In this document: positions 11,532 through 22,220 of the stretch, in pieces
Position numbering within the stretch: the stretch's first letter is position 1
Layout: each line of letters begins with the position of its first letter
From: Pleurodeles waltl
Lineage: Eukaryota; Chordata; Amphibia; Caudata; Salamandridae
NCBI RefSeq assembly: GCF_031143425.1
Contig: NC_090443.1
Span: 1,053,382,554-1,053,446,553, forward strand
Length of the DNA: 64,000 bases
Direction of reading: 5' to 3'
Notes under the pieces: generated by a model
Told to the model about the DNA's origin: nothing
Seen by the model: only the letters and a program-made list of their open reading frames with translations
The model's database searches: none
Position numbers and translations under genes: made by a program

Positions 11532-12465
11532 TTACACATTTGTGAAAGCACAGACTGACTCCAGATTGTTTTGTGAATCAAGGGTGTTTATTTCTGTGCA
11601 AATAAGTGGAGGGGTGTGTGAAATGGGCTTGGGTGATGGTGGCGGAATGCCCATGCCAGAGTCCAGTCTATTTGTATCACAGGTGCATTGTCCAATGGGG
11701 CATAGGAATTGGAGCAATGGCAGTTTAAGGTGGACAGGGTGGCAAAGTGGGTCCTGTGGCGGTGCCTCCTGTCCACTAGCGCCGGCGGAGGTGGAGGGCT
11801 GTTCATCGTCCAGGCTAGTGTCAGGGGCCCGTTTGTGTCCCGCTGTGTCCCTCATGGTGTTGACAAGGTCTCCCAGCACCGCTGCAATGGTGACCAGGGT
11901 GGTGTTAATGGACTTCAAGTCCTCCCTGATCCCAAGGTAGTGTTCCTCATGCATCCGCTGGGTCTCCTGAAACTTGGCCAGTACCGTGCCCATAGTCTCC
12001 TGGGAATGGTGGTATGCTCCCATGATGTTGGAGAGTGCCTCGCGGAGAGTGGGTTCCCTGGGCCTGTCCTCCCCCTGTCGCACAGCAGTCCTCCCAGCTT
12101 CCCTGTTATCCTGTGCCTCTGTCCTCTGAACCGTGTGCCCACTGCCACTGACCCCAGGTCCCTGATTGTCTTGGGTTGGTTGGTTTGCCTGGGGTGCCTG
12201 TAGTGGTGGACACACTGCTGATTGAAGTGTCCTGGGGACAGAGGAATGGGCCCGCTGGGTGGGTGCTGTAGTGGTGTTTCCTGAGGGGGGAGGCTCTGTG
12301 GTGGTTTGTGACTGTGTCAGGGGAACCGACTGTCCCTAGGTCCCTGATGGGCCGGGCTGGTCATCTTGATCCAGGCGTGCAGAGCTGCTGTCATCACTGT
12401 GGGCCTCTTCTGTGGGGGGACTGGATATGTCTGGCACCTCCTGTCCAGTGACGTTGGCTATGGGT
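11532..12465 (-). pseudogene. Myb/SANT protein 1 of Harbinger C, exon 2 only
   Basis: Matches exon 2 of the copy B gene: acidic start (TGQEVPDISS), QPGPSGT, the helical segment ALSNIMGAYHHSQETMGTVL and the tail with QPSTSAGASGQEAP. An in-frame TAG follows QPGPSGT (near 12340) and a frameshift lies near 12290. The DNA-binding exon 1 is absent because homology stops at about 12465. A minus-strand AATAAA (TTTATT at 11587-11592) lies past its 3' end. Confidence 0.7.
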
Positions 12466-13289
12466 CGTTTTGGGGTGTAAATGCATAGTTTTAGTATCTC
12501 CTTTATTTTCAATGTAGTTTTTCTGTTTTAAAATGGATTGCTTATACTTTCTGTGCCTTCTACTTTGAATACAGAAAATTGTTGACTTTAATTGAAAGTT
12601 TTAATCTATGTTTTTTTTAAAAACTCCAAAAAATAAAGCATTTTTAGCCTGTTTCTCAGCATAGACTGTGTTGCTGTTTACACATGTATGTGTTATATTG
12701 CTTTTGAAAGTATCTACTAAAATGTTATTTTTCATAGTTATTCCATACATATACATGTGTGTTTGTATATGCTCCGGGGGTCCCCGCACGTGGGCGGGAA
12801 TATTCAGTGTTTAGGACTTTGATGAGGATACCCCTGGAAGAGAACTAGGATTTACAGGTAAGTAACTTATCCGTCTCAAGTTATTCATTGAGTGTGTGTG
12901 GTGCATGATTGGATTTGTGAGTACAGCAAATACTTAGCACATCTCCTGGATTAGCTAAACTGCTCTACCAGCAGCTTTAAAAACTGGAGCATTAGGTGGT
13001 CTAATTTTTACCTCCCGAAACCAACATGCAATTCTTTGGATCCCCTGCATGGTGTGCTTAGTTTTGCACACTACATAGAGGGCCAGCCTCTGAAACATAT
13101 GCACCTAAACACTAAACAAAAAGGAAATAAAGTCAACCCATGCACCCTTCCCGCATTTCTTCCATAATAGTGTATTCATCTGTCCATTCATCTAAACTCA
13201 TCCACCCACCAATCCTTCATTCTACCCTCACATTCCCTAATGACTCCACTGATGCACACATATCCATATATCTACGCATACCAATGCAT
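12466..13289. other. AT-rich non-coding stretch
   Basis: No gene recognised. The part at 12770-12870 (GGGTCCCC, GCGGGAATATTCAG, then ACAGGTAAGTAACTTATCC) looks like a terminal region of an amphibian repeat, perhaps DIRS, but I cannot confirm this from the window. The rest is AT-rich. Confidence 0.35.
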
Positions 13290-15130
13290 TAATCAAACTG
13301 GCTATGCATCCATTCTATCCATGTGTGCTCTCACCTCATTCTTCCATCCACGGATGTACCCACTCATCCATGTCTACGCATAACAGTGCATTAATCCATT
13401 ATACTCTATATGCACCCATGCACATCCGTTTATGCTCCTGCACCCTTCCTTCCATCCACGTATGTCCCTACTCATCCACACTCATCCATATGTGTACGCA
13501 TGGCAGTGCAGTCATCACTGCAACTATCTACACACCCATTCCTATCCATGTGTGCACCCACACACATCCTTCCATCCGTGTGTGCACCCACACCCAGCCT
13601 TCCATCCGTGTGTGCACCCACACCCATCCTTCGCCACCCACACCCATCCTTCTGTCCATGTGTGCACCAGCACCCATCCTTCCATCCGTGTGCGCACCCA
13701 AACCCATCCTTCCATCCGTATGTGCACCCACACCCATCCTTCCATCCGTGTGTGCACCCACACCAATCCTTCCATCCTTGTGCGCACCGACACCCATCCT
13801 TCTGTCCACGTGTGCACCCACACCCATCCTTCCATCCGTGTGCGCACCCACACCCATCCTTCCATCTGTGTGTGCATCCACACCCATCCTTCGCGCACCC
13901 ACACCCATCCTTCTGTCCATGTGTGCACCCATACCCATCCTTTCATCCGTGTGTGCACCCACACCAATCCTTCCATCCGTGTGTGCACCCACACCCATCC
14001 TTCCATCCGTGTGTGCACCCACACCCATCCTTTGCGCACCCACACCCATCCTTCTGTCCATGTGTGCACCCACACCCATCCTTCCATCCGTGTGTGCACC
14101 CACACCCATCCTTCCATCCGTGTATGCTCCTGCACCCTTCCTTCTATCCACGTATGTCCCTACTCATCCACACTCATCCATATGTGTACGCATGGCAGTG
14201 CAGTCATCACTGCAACTATCTACACACCCATTCCTATCCATGTGTGCACCCACACACATCCTTCCATCCGTGTGTGCACCCACACCCATCCTTCCATCCG
14301 TGTGTGCACCCACACCCATCCGTCGCCACCCACACCCATCCTTCTGTCCATGTGTGCACCCACACCCATCCTTCCATCCATGTGCGCACCCACACCCATC
14401 CTTCCATCCGTATGTTCACCCACACCCATTCTTCCATCCGTGTGTGCACCCACACCCATCCTTCCATCCGTGTGGGCACCCACACCCATCCTTCTGTCCA
14501 TGTGTGCACCCACACCTATCCTTCCATCTGTGTGCGCACCCACACCCATCCTTCCATCCGTGTGTGCATCCACACCCATCCTTCGCGCACCCACACCCAT
14601 CCTTCTGTCCATGTGTGCACCCACACCCATCCCTCCATCCGTGTGTGCACCCACACCAATCCTTCCATCCGTGTGTGCACCCACACCCATCCTTCCATCC
14701 GTGTGTGCACCCACACCCATCCTTCCGTCCGTGTGTGCACCCACACCCATCCTTCCATCCGTGTGTGCACCCACACCCATCCTTCTGTCCTTGTGTGCAC
14801 CCACACCCATCCTTCCATCCGTGTGTGCACCCACACCCTTCCATCCGTGTGCGCACCCACACCCATCCTTCCATCCGTGTGTGCACCCACACCCATCCTT
14901 CCATCCGTGTGTGCACCCACACCTATCCTTCCATCCGTGTGTGCACCCACACCCATCCTTCCATCCGTGTGCGCACCCACACCCATGCTTCGCGCACCCA
15001 CACCCATCCTTCTGTCCATGTGTGCACCCACACCCATTCTTCCATCCGTGTGGGCACCCACACCCATCCTTCCATCCGTGTGTGCACCCACACCCATCCT
15101 TCTGTCCATGTGTGCACCCACTCATTCACA
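13290..15130. repeat. 30-bp minisatellite with 690-bp higher-order repeat
   Basis: About 60 units of 30 bp (core ACACCCATCCTTCCATCCGT), with the first part more diverged. A distinctive variant block (TATGCTCCTGCACCC through the GTACGCATGGCAGTG segment) occurs at about 13430 and again 690 bp later at about 14120; the variant with CGCCACCC recurs at 13621 and 14311. 690 is 23 units. All three plus frames and the minus frames stay open because the unit is a multiple of three and free of stops; I do not treat these as proteins. Confidence 0.95.
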
Positions 15131-15984
15131 CTCCTGCATCCATCCAACAGTGTCTATATTTGTTCCTGTGTGAGTGTTATTTGTGGCAGCATACATACTG
15201 CCTCTGTGTATGTGTGTGGAAGGTCTGTGAGGTCAGGATGTACCTTTCTGACTACACGTATGATGTTTTTGTATGAATCAGTATGCCTACAGGTGTTTTG
15301 CTTTGTTGGTACTTTTGCAAACATGTGTGCTGCCCATATCCTGTTTGCTGCATACTTAAGCAACATATAAAATCCACACCTATTGCTTTGTCAGTGCTTG
15401 TATATTATTATGTGTTGACTACAAGATAATTAGAAGGAAGTGTACTCTCACATTATTTATAGAGTCTTGTGATAGAGTTTGTCATACTGCTTTCATTATT
15501 TACTATTGTGTCATCTGTTAATTAATCGGATTGCCATCGGTCATTTTAAATAGGCTTACCAGTGATCGCTGATGAGCGACAGTTAACAGGAATGACGGAA
15601 GTAATTGCACTTTAAATTACACAGGCGTATATTGCTGCATAGATGAGGATGGATGTTAGAATTGGGTCTATTTTAAGATAAAGTAAAAACAGCAGTTTAC
15701 AATTTAGATTTTTTGTAGAGTATGTGTCTGTGTTTTGGATTTGTGCTTCTTTAATTTTACATTGCATTTCCTCTTGTGCTATGCACCGTTGTGGTCTGGT
15801 TATGGAGGCGAACGGGACACCTAGAAATATCACTGCAGTGACCTCAACACCACATCACAAAATGCAAGCCCCTCGGCTGAACTCTGCAAGGCCGTGGGGG
15901 ACTTTACAGATCCTGACAAACACTGAGCGTAAGTTTAACAAACGTGCCAGGAAAGTCGCACAAGTCCACTGAGAAGTTAATAAT
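15131..15984. other. Unannotated sequence between minisatellite and Harbinger D
   Basis: AT-rich single-copy-looking sequence. I see no open frame with family features, no splice-bounded exon and no repeat. It continues after Harbinger D at 19532 and may be ordinary intergenic DNA. Confidence 0.4.
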
Positions 15985-15987
15985 ATA

Positions 15988-16250
15988 GGGCCAGATGTAG
16001 CAAAGGTTTGCGAGTCGCAAATGGGCCGATTCGCTATTTGCGACAGTGCAAAATCGGAAATGGGATGCAAAAAGCCCATTTCCGACTTGCAAAAAGCGAT
16101 GGGACCCGTTTGCGAGTCGCATCAGTTGCGACCCCATTTTGCGACCCACAAATAGCAAGTCGCAATTTGCGAATCGCAAACCTTATGCAATTGCAACTCG
16201 CAAATTGCGACTAGTCGCAAAAAGCCCAGTTTGCACGTCCCATTTACCAC
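15988..16250. repeat. Left subterminal motif array of Harbinger D
   Basis: Repeated words TTTGCGAGTCGCA, TTTGCGACTCGCAA-like and TTTGCGAC in both orientations, at a density of about one per 20 bp. The right end (19290-19528) has the same array inverted. By family logic these are binding sites for the element's Myb-like protein. Confidence 0.75.
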
Positions 16251-16282
16251 TAACTCAGAGCAGGTGGTAACCATTACCAAAG

Positions 16283-16290
16283 TATAAAAG
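16283..16290 (+). promoter_or_regulatory. TATA box of transposase D
   Basis: TATAAAAG lies 38 bases upstream of the ATG at 16321, so the transcript would have a very short leader. The start context CACCAAGATGG is a good Kozak match. A similar AT-rich box faces the Myb gene at 19154-19162, about 36 bases from its ATG. Confidence 0.65.
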
Positions 16291-16320
16291 GAGCCCCAGA
16301 AGGCATCTGGGTTCACCAAG

Positions 16321-17522
16321 ATGGCGGAGATATACCTGATAGCAGTGAGAAGGAGAGTCCACGCAGCCCAGCAGAGGAGGAGGAGGGGCCACAGACAGGA
16401 GAAGATATATAGAACAAGGCAGACTCTTTTTCAGCAAACTGAGGATGAGATATACGATAAATACCGCCTTAGCAGCGCAGCCATCCTAGAATTAATTGAT
16501 TTACTCAAACCACAGCTAGAACACCAGACCCTGTGTGGCTGCGCCATCCCTACGCATGTGCAAGTGCTATGCTCACTGCACCTCTTGGCCTCAGGGAGCT
16601 ATCAGGGGGTCATTGCTGTGGCAGGTGGGGTATCCCAAACTGCAGTGTCAAGGTTCCTCAGGGCCTTCCTAGATGCCTTGCTCACACACATGTCTCACTT
16701 CATATACCTACCAAGGAATGAGGCAGAAATGAACAGCACCAAGCTGGACTTTTACCGCATTGCCCACTTTCCCCATGTCATAGGGTGTGTAGATGGGACA
16801 CACATTCAAATATGCCCCCCTGCAAATCTGGAACACCTTTTCCACAACAGAAAGTGTACCCACTCACTCAATATTCAGGTTGTTTGTGACGCCCATTATG
16901 TCATCACAGACATTGTAGCTAAGTTTCCAGGCAGTACCCATGACTCATACATGTTTAGGCATAGTGGGATACATCAACGCCTGGAACGTGGGGAATTCGG
17001 AGACGGTTACCTCCTAGGTAGAGCTACAGACACTTGCAGACATACACACAGGTCACTGTGCACGACAATCAGGACTTCCTAACAGTGTTCTTTTTGTGCC
17101 CAACAGGTGACAGTGCATATGCTCTTAGGCCTTGGATCATGACTCCGTTTTTATCACCCAGCAAGGATTCAGAGAGGCAATACAACAATGCACATAAGAG
17201 GACCAGGAACCTCATAGAGCGCACCTTCGGACTCCTGAAAGCAAGATTCAGATGCCTCCACCGCAGTGGAGGTGCCCTCCAATATACCCCCATTACCGCA
17301 TTCAAAATTGTGGTCGCATGCGCCATCCTCCACAACATAGCCACCCGACATGGGCTACCTCTCACCCCCGCAGACCCAGATCCTGATGATGAAGAGCAAG
17401 AACAACCACATCGCCATCATAGGGATAGGAGTATAGCTAATCAAGGCAGACAGAGACGGGAACACATCGCAACACAATATTTTGGAAGGTACGTGCCAAC
17501 TCCAACCATACTCACCTATTGA
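16321..17522 (+). CDS. HARBI1-like transposase of Harbinger D, intact, two exons
   Basis: DDE transposase that would cut and paste the element. Exon 1 16321-17017, intron 17018-17106 (89 nt, AG/GTAGAG and CAACAG/GTGAC), exon 2 17107-17522; 370 residues, close to the usual HARBI1 size. The N-terminus is basic (RRRRGHRQEK), followed by the helical region with SLHLLASGSYQ. The catalytic residues are all visible: first Asp in GCVDGTHIQI, second Asp in KFPGSTHDSYMFR, Glu in NLIERTFGLLKARFRCLH. No stop or frameshift was seen. The C-terminus ends GRYVPTPTILTY. It is clearly a different family from A, B and E (about half of the residues differ by eye). Alone it would need the Myb-like protein for nuclear entry, judged from known Harbinger biology. 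Confidence 0.92.
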
Positions 17523-17679
17523 CCAAAAACTCCATTTGTTAAGTGGAACAAAAATAACTGTTTTATCAGTGCATTAATGAAACTATTTACAAGTACTGAA
17601 TGTCCATGGGCATGAAAATGCAAACCAGGCATGTGGCACATTGACGTCATGTGCCACTTCTTATGGTCCAGGGTGATCT

Positions 17680-19118
17680 CTAAGACCTTCTGCCCCTCCT
17701 GCCAGCCTGGCTGCTCCCTGGTGCTTCCGTGGTGCTCTGCCTGCTACTCCTGAGCACCCTGCTGTCAGTGACAGAGACACTGCTCACTGTCGAGCCCTCC
17801 TCACTGTCCTGGGGTGTTTCCCCTGTGCCCCTCGACATATTCCGTGTCTCCATCATGTCTATGATGTGGGTCAGACGTCCCAGGCCCCTTGCCACATCCC
17901 CAGCAAAATGGCCCATTTCCACCTGCAGCCCAACTGTCCTCCTCGACAGACCTGTGGTGTTCATGGCGAGCCTGCCGATGGATGTGGCCATCCTGTCCAG
18001 TCTGTGCAGGAGCTAACGGTCCCTGCGCCGCCCACCCTCGGCCTGGGCCAGTAGTCCTCCCGCCAGTTCCCTCATGGCAAGGGCAAGGTCCCCAGTGTTA
18101 TTGCAGATCATGTCCATCCTTGAGTTCAGGTGCTGCATGCTGGCATGGTTATTGCGCACGAAGCGGTGCAGCACACCACTAATCCTCCCTAAAATTAGAT
18201 TTTGTAGACGCTGACCATGCAGCAGATGTGCCTCACTGGTGCTGGGAGGAAGTAGCCCGGATGCAGACTGCAGCCCTGATGTAATGGACCTGCGACGCCT
18301 GCGCAGCGGTGGCTGCCCTGTGCTTTCACCTGTCTCATCCCTGCCTGTTGCTGGGGCAGCCTCTTGTGATATTGTTGCAGCAGGTGTGGCTACTGCAGGG
18401 ATGCTGTTGACCATGCAGGTGGGGGTGCTGGCGGGTCCTGAGGTGTCCTCATGGGGCTGGCTGCTTGGAGTAGTGGTGGTGTCTTTTTGGAGACCTGTGG
18501 GACATGGGGAACAGACTGTCAGTGTCTACTATCTATTGCACAGTTCATAATAAACATTTGCCTATGAACTGCCTACTTGACTACATTTCCCATAATGCAT
18601 CATTCTGGCATTTGCTACCCTGAAATGGAGCTATCTTGGTTGTGCATGCCCCTGTGTACATGGTGGGTGGGGGTATGGCATTGATAGGGGTACAGGCATA
18701 TCACATGGTACTCACCGGTTGATGTGCTGGGCTCTGAGGTGTCCAGGTCCCCAAATCCAGACACTGCCTCCTGCTCCAAGGTTTCCTCCACCCTTTCTTC
18801 CAGGGGTGTGGGTGGTGGCACAGACGATGGTCCCCCTCCTGTGCCTCTCATCTCCCGGAGCCTTTCAGCCACCCTCTCCTTGGTCCGGGAACGGAGGTCA
18901 TACCACCTTTTCTTTATGTCGTCTATGGTCCTATGGCTCACCCCCAGGGAATTTATCTTGTCCTGTATGTCCTGCCACAGCTGTTTCTTGGTGGCTTCAG
19001 GAACATTGAGGGCTGATTTACCAAACAAGTCATCATAGTGCTGACAGCATTCGTCTGTCAGCACCTCCAGCTCCCTCTCAGAGAATTTCATCTTCCTCTT
19101 CCTTGGTGTTCCCTCCAT
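17680..19118 (-). pseudogene. Myb/SANT-like accessory protein of Harbinger D, one in-frame stop
   Basis: Exon 1 19118-18716, exon 2 18494-17680 (donor GTGAGT, acceptor CCACAG, phase 1). Exon 1 starts MEGTPRKRKMKFSERELEVL and encodes a trihelix SANT domain with KKQLWQDIQDKI and IKKRWYDLRSRTKERV, then GTGGGP. Exon 2 holds a predicted helical region (MQHLNSRMDMICNNTGDLAL, RTVGLQVEMGHFAGDVARGL) and a basic end (GRRGRRS). The only lesion is TAG at 18015-18013 between RDR and LLHRLDRM; the frame is open on both sides and would give 405 residues if read through. It may be a recent mutation, a base-call error, or a true end of a shorter protein that keeps the DNA-binding domain. Confidence 0.85.
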
Positions 19119-19531
19119 GGCAGCTGCTGTTTGACCTGTGTGTAGTTCGGCAGTTATAAAAGGGTGTGGTCCTCCCTCCTCCCAGGTGTATTAGTAAACT
19201 TCCTGGCTGTGATGTCATCATCATGTGCCAGGAAGTGTTTCCAGAGTGTTCTGGAGTGGTTTCTGGAGTGTTCTGCTGCACCTGTAATCAATTTACAAGT
19301 TAATCGCAATTTGCGACATCTACTCGCTAATTGCGAGTTCGTTTTTTACACACTCGCAAAAAGCGACCTCGCAATCTTCGGACTCGCACACTGCGTTGCG
19401 AGTCCGGGTGCGAGTCGCTATTTCGGCACCTTTTTTTTGCCTGCATTCCAATTTGCGACTCGCATTTTGCGAGTCGCATCAACTCGCAAAATGCGAGTCG
19501 CAAATTTTTTGTTTGCTACATCTGGCTCATA

Positions 19532-20884
19532 GTGCGTTGGTCACTGAGACTCCTTTGTGGGACCAGCAGCTAGGGAAGATGCTGAAACGGATCTGTGAAC
19601 TAGTGTTTACTGGCAAGCCCCGCATCTGCATGTTCGTCACCTGTACCCGAGTCGGGGGTCTGCAAGCTGTGCGTCACAAACTGCATTTTCTACTACTCTG
19701 GTAACAGCCCGGGACTAGCCGTACCGCGCATCAAGCATTTTCCCGGGAGGCTGAAAGGGTGGGGTGCCAGTGTTGTTCCTAGGGCCGGTTTATCGTTGTG
19801 CTGAAGTGGGGGGCACTTTATGGTTTTAGAAGTATCCGCTGCAGATTTCTTTTTATATCCAGCAGTTTTCATGCAGCAATACAAATGTCAAGATAGCTCT
19901 GGCAATTAATGTTCCTGCAGGTTTGGGATCAGAGATTTGTCTAATGACAGTTTTGACTCATCTAAAGTAGCGCAGAGAGTTAACACGCTTGCTGCACTGA
20001 ACATGTACCGTGCAAATCACTACTGTATTTTATATGGATAGCTCAATGGGTTACTGCTTTTGTGATAGAGATCTTTTTATTACTTGCAGTTCGTAAGTTA
20101 CAGTCGTAGTATAGAACAGTGAGCTATGAACTGCCATCAAAGTACTGTATACACACTGCATGATACAAGTTAGAAAGGTATGTTTTTCCAAGTCTTTCAT
20201 TAGACTAATGTTGCTAAAAAGGGTTCATTTGGGTAGAATTAAATTATTAGTAAAGCCAACAATAACCACTGTGGCACGTTTTGAATCCTGAGTTTGTGCT
20301 TCTCCAGACCAAACACTCTCAAAACTGCCTACCTGTATGGATGGTATATGAATCCTACATCTTGTAGTCAACTCTCTATTATGTAACATTTTCTACACAC
20401 TGATTTACACATGTATTATTCATTGTCTCTGTATGCATGTTTGATGTAAAATGTTTCTACAGCCAACACTGGTATGAAGACTATTAAAAAATGAAATACG
20501 TGTGAAACTGAGTTATGTAGAGATGAGGGCTACTGTTGCAGAATGATAGTGAGGGAATCTATGGAAGAGGTAATTGGTGGCGGGTGCCCAACAATATTGT
20601 TGCACCAGGCGCCACCAGCACTAAAGCCAGCCCTGCCTTGAAGCTTATTGGAGTCGAGGATGCTAGCATCCATCAAAATAGTCTTTCATTTTGTTCTCAG
20701 CTTCTTGTTCACTTATGTTATATTTAAATTCATGTTTCGTGCTTAACATCATATTTTTTGTGTTTTTTGTAAGAATTTCTGTGGGTATGACATGGAGTCC
20801 TGGTGCACTCTAAGGTAATCATTTACTATTTTTTAAAAGCTAATGCAATTGAATATATAATGAAAGATGTATTGTAGAATGCAC
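19532..20884. other. Unannotated AT-rich sequence
   Basis: No gene or clear repeat. A short GC-richer patch at 20570-20640 (GGCGGGTGCCC, CAGGCGCCACCAGCAC) could be an old repeat remnant. No exon-like frame with domain features was seen. Confidence 0.4.
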
Positions 20885-21535
20885 CCTCTCCAGTATTGGA
20901 TCTGCCATTGATTCTCATGCTTGAACCATTCTCCGTCAACGAAGTGGAAGTCACACAGTACTATAATAGATAAACTAGTTTTAAACTATGGGTTTTATAG
21001 CCTATCTATGTCCTTTTTAAAAAAGGACCAAACCATATACCTTAGCCAATCAGACCACAACACCCTCTAGAACACTTCCAAAAGAGGCTGATTCCCTCAG
21101 ATTTTCTACTGCACATTGTGTGATGGAAGTCTTCTTGAGCTCTGCACGTATTACTTATTTCCTCTCAGTTTTGTCAAAGGAATCTATTTCTAAAATTTAA
21201 TTTCTTCTACTACCTACTGATTTTGACTTAACGCTGTCCCAAATCATCAAGAAAGGACTTTTTAGAGCCTGTGAAAGGACCCAAATCACCAAGAAAGGAC
21301 TTTTTAGAGCCTGCGACACCTATAGAAAGAAAAGGCTTCATTCTGATGACCCACATAAAGAATGCATATATTGCCTCCATCCAAAGCGTAAAGTGAGAGA
21401 CTGTAAAATCTGTCACACCTTTTATCAGAAAACTCTAAAGGACAGGGATGGTGGACCTGTGCTGTGGCCACAAAAGCTAAAAAACAAAAAGTGCCCTTTA
21501 TCTTAGGAGGAGAGTGATGACACTCCACAGACTTA
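20885..21535 (+). mobile_element. DIRS-type retrotransposon fragment 1 (5' end and zinc-binding gag start)
   Basis: Matches the start of the second DIRS copy at 46897: CTCTCCAGTATTGGATC at the end, the leader with GAGGCTGATTCCCTCAGATT, then the first gag domain with the Cys/His pattern HTDDPHKECIYCLHPKRKVR-like (about 21330-21420). The frame is broken. A 43-bp tandem duplication lies at 21238-21318. Harbinger E is inserted at 21536, and the rest of the DIRS is not seen in the window. Confidence 0.75.
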
Positions 21536-22220
21536 GACCCTCATTATGAACACGGAGGTCCAAACCGCGCCACCGGTGGTGGTGGTAAAAACCGCCAACA
21601 GAGGAGCGGTCCGGCCCGCCAAATAATGAACCAACTGAAACATAGGCATCCTGGAAACCACTGCTGCCAGTAGAGGAGTGCAGACGACGACAGCAGAGTT
21701 TGCCCACAGGCCGACGGAAAGGCCCAACCCACCCATCAAATAATGAACCACTAGTCCGCCATCAGTTCCGGGGCAGGAACCACTGCCACGCAAAGCCAGG
21801 CAGAAATGAACCGAATATAAGGAAACACTCACCGGAGGCCCACACAACGCACCGAAGCAGGCATTCGATAGAGAGCTGCAGATCATGCTAGCCCTGCTCC
21901 TTGCCATATACCTCCACGACTGAGACCGCCGACGAAGACGACAACGGTAAGTACCGCAGCCTATGAAACAAGGGAAGAAAGGGCACAGTTACATACCTAC
22001 CCACTCCACCCATCCTGCAACGCTCCCACAACCCTTCACAGCAGCACAAGCCATACACCCCACAGCAAGAGTTACTTACCCGTCACAAGGCAAATGCAAC
22101 CTGACCATAGTACATACAAATGCCCCACACCCACAAACAATGAAACGAAAGACCAGATTCAAGAGTGTGCTGCCAAAACACAGGCCACACATAAATATTT
22201 ATTTCAGCTCACAGAGCTAA

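Larger units (their letters stand above)
6158..12465 (-). mobile_element. Harbinger copy C, inverted, lacking transposase
   Basis: Minus-oriented relative of copy B. From 6165 the sequence matches the reverse complement of the right end of B (AACCCTGGCGG...GTTAAAGC). It holds the SANT2 gene (-) and the last exon of the Myb 1 gene (-), but the place where the transposase should lie (about 10.73-11.55 kb) holds a LINE fragment and unrelated sequence. The far end breaks off near 12465 inside Myb exon 2. It therefore looks like a non-autonomous, damaged copy. Confidence 0.75.
15985..19531 (+). mobile_element. Harbinger D, two-gene element with TIRs and ATA duplication
   Basis: Element 15988-19528 (3541 bp). 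It starts GGGCCAGATGTAGCAAA and ends with the inverted match TTTGCTACATCTGGCTC (16 of 17). ATA flanks it on both sides (15985-15987 and 19529-19531), a 3-bp duplication as expected for PIF/Harbinger. It holds a transposase (+) and a Myb-like gene (-) in convergent order, the classic two-gene form. Both subterminal regions carry arrays of a GCGAGTCGCAA motif. The transposase is intact; the Myb gene has one stop codon. Confidence 0.95.

Noticed and set aside
11532..12148. A separate arginine-rich protein starting MAVGTRFRGQRHR, seen at 13-276, 11915-12148 and in shadow form near 28180
   Set aside because: It is the wrong frame of the Myb protein 1 exon. The correct frame is the one conserved in all copies and open in B and E.
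13290..15130. CRISPR-like array of ~30-bp repeats
   Set aside because: Units are directly adjacent with no unique spacers, and the genome is vertebrate. It is a minisatellite.
13304..15370. Three very long overlapping open frames (up to 688 codons) on the plus strand, and more on the minus strand
   Set aside because: They follow from a 30-bp tandem unit without stop codons in several frames. No domain, no splice or start context, and all three frames are equally open.
16321..17522. Transposase D as the domesticated host gene HARBI1
   Set aside because: It lies within TIRs and a TSD next to a Myb-like gene of the same element, so it is a transposon gene.
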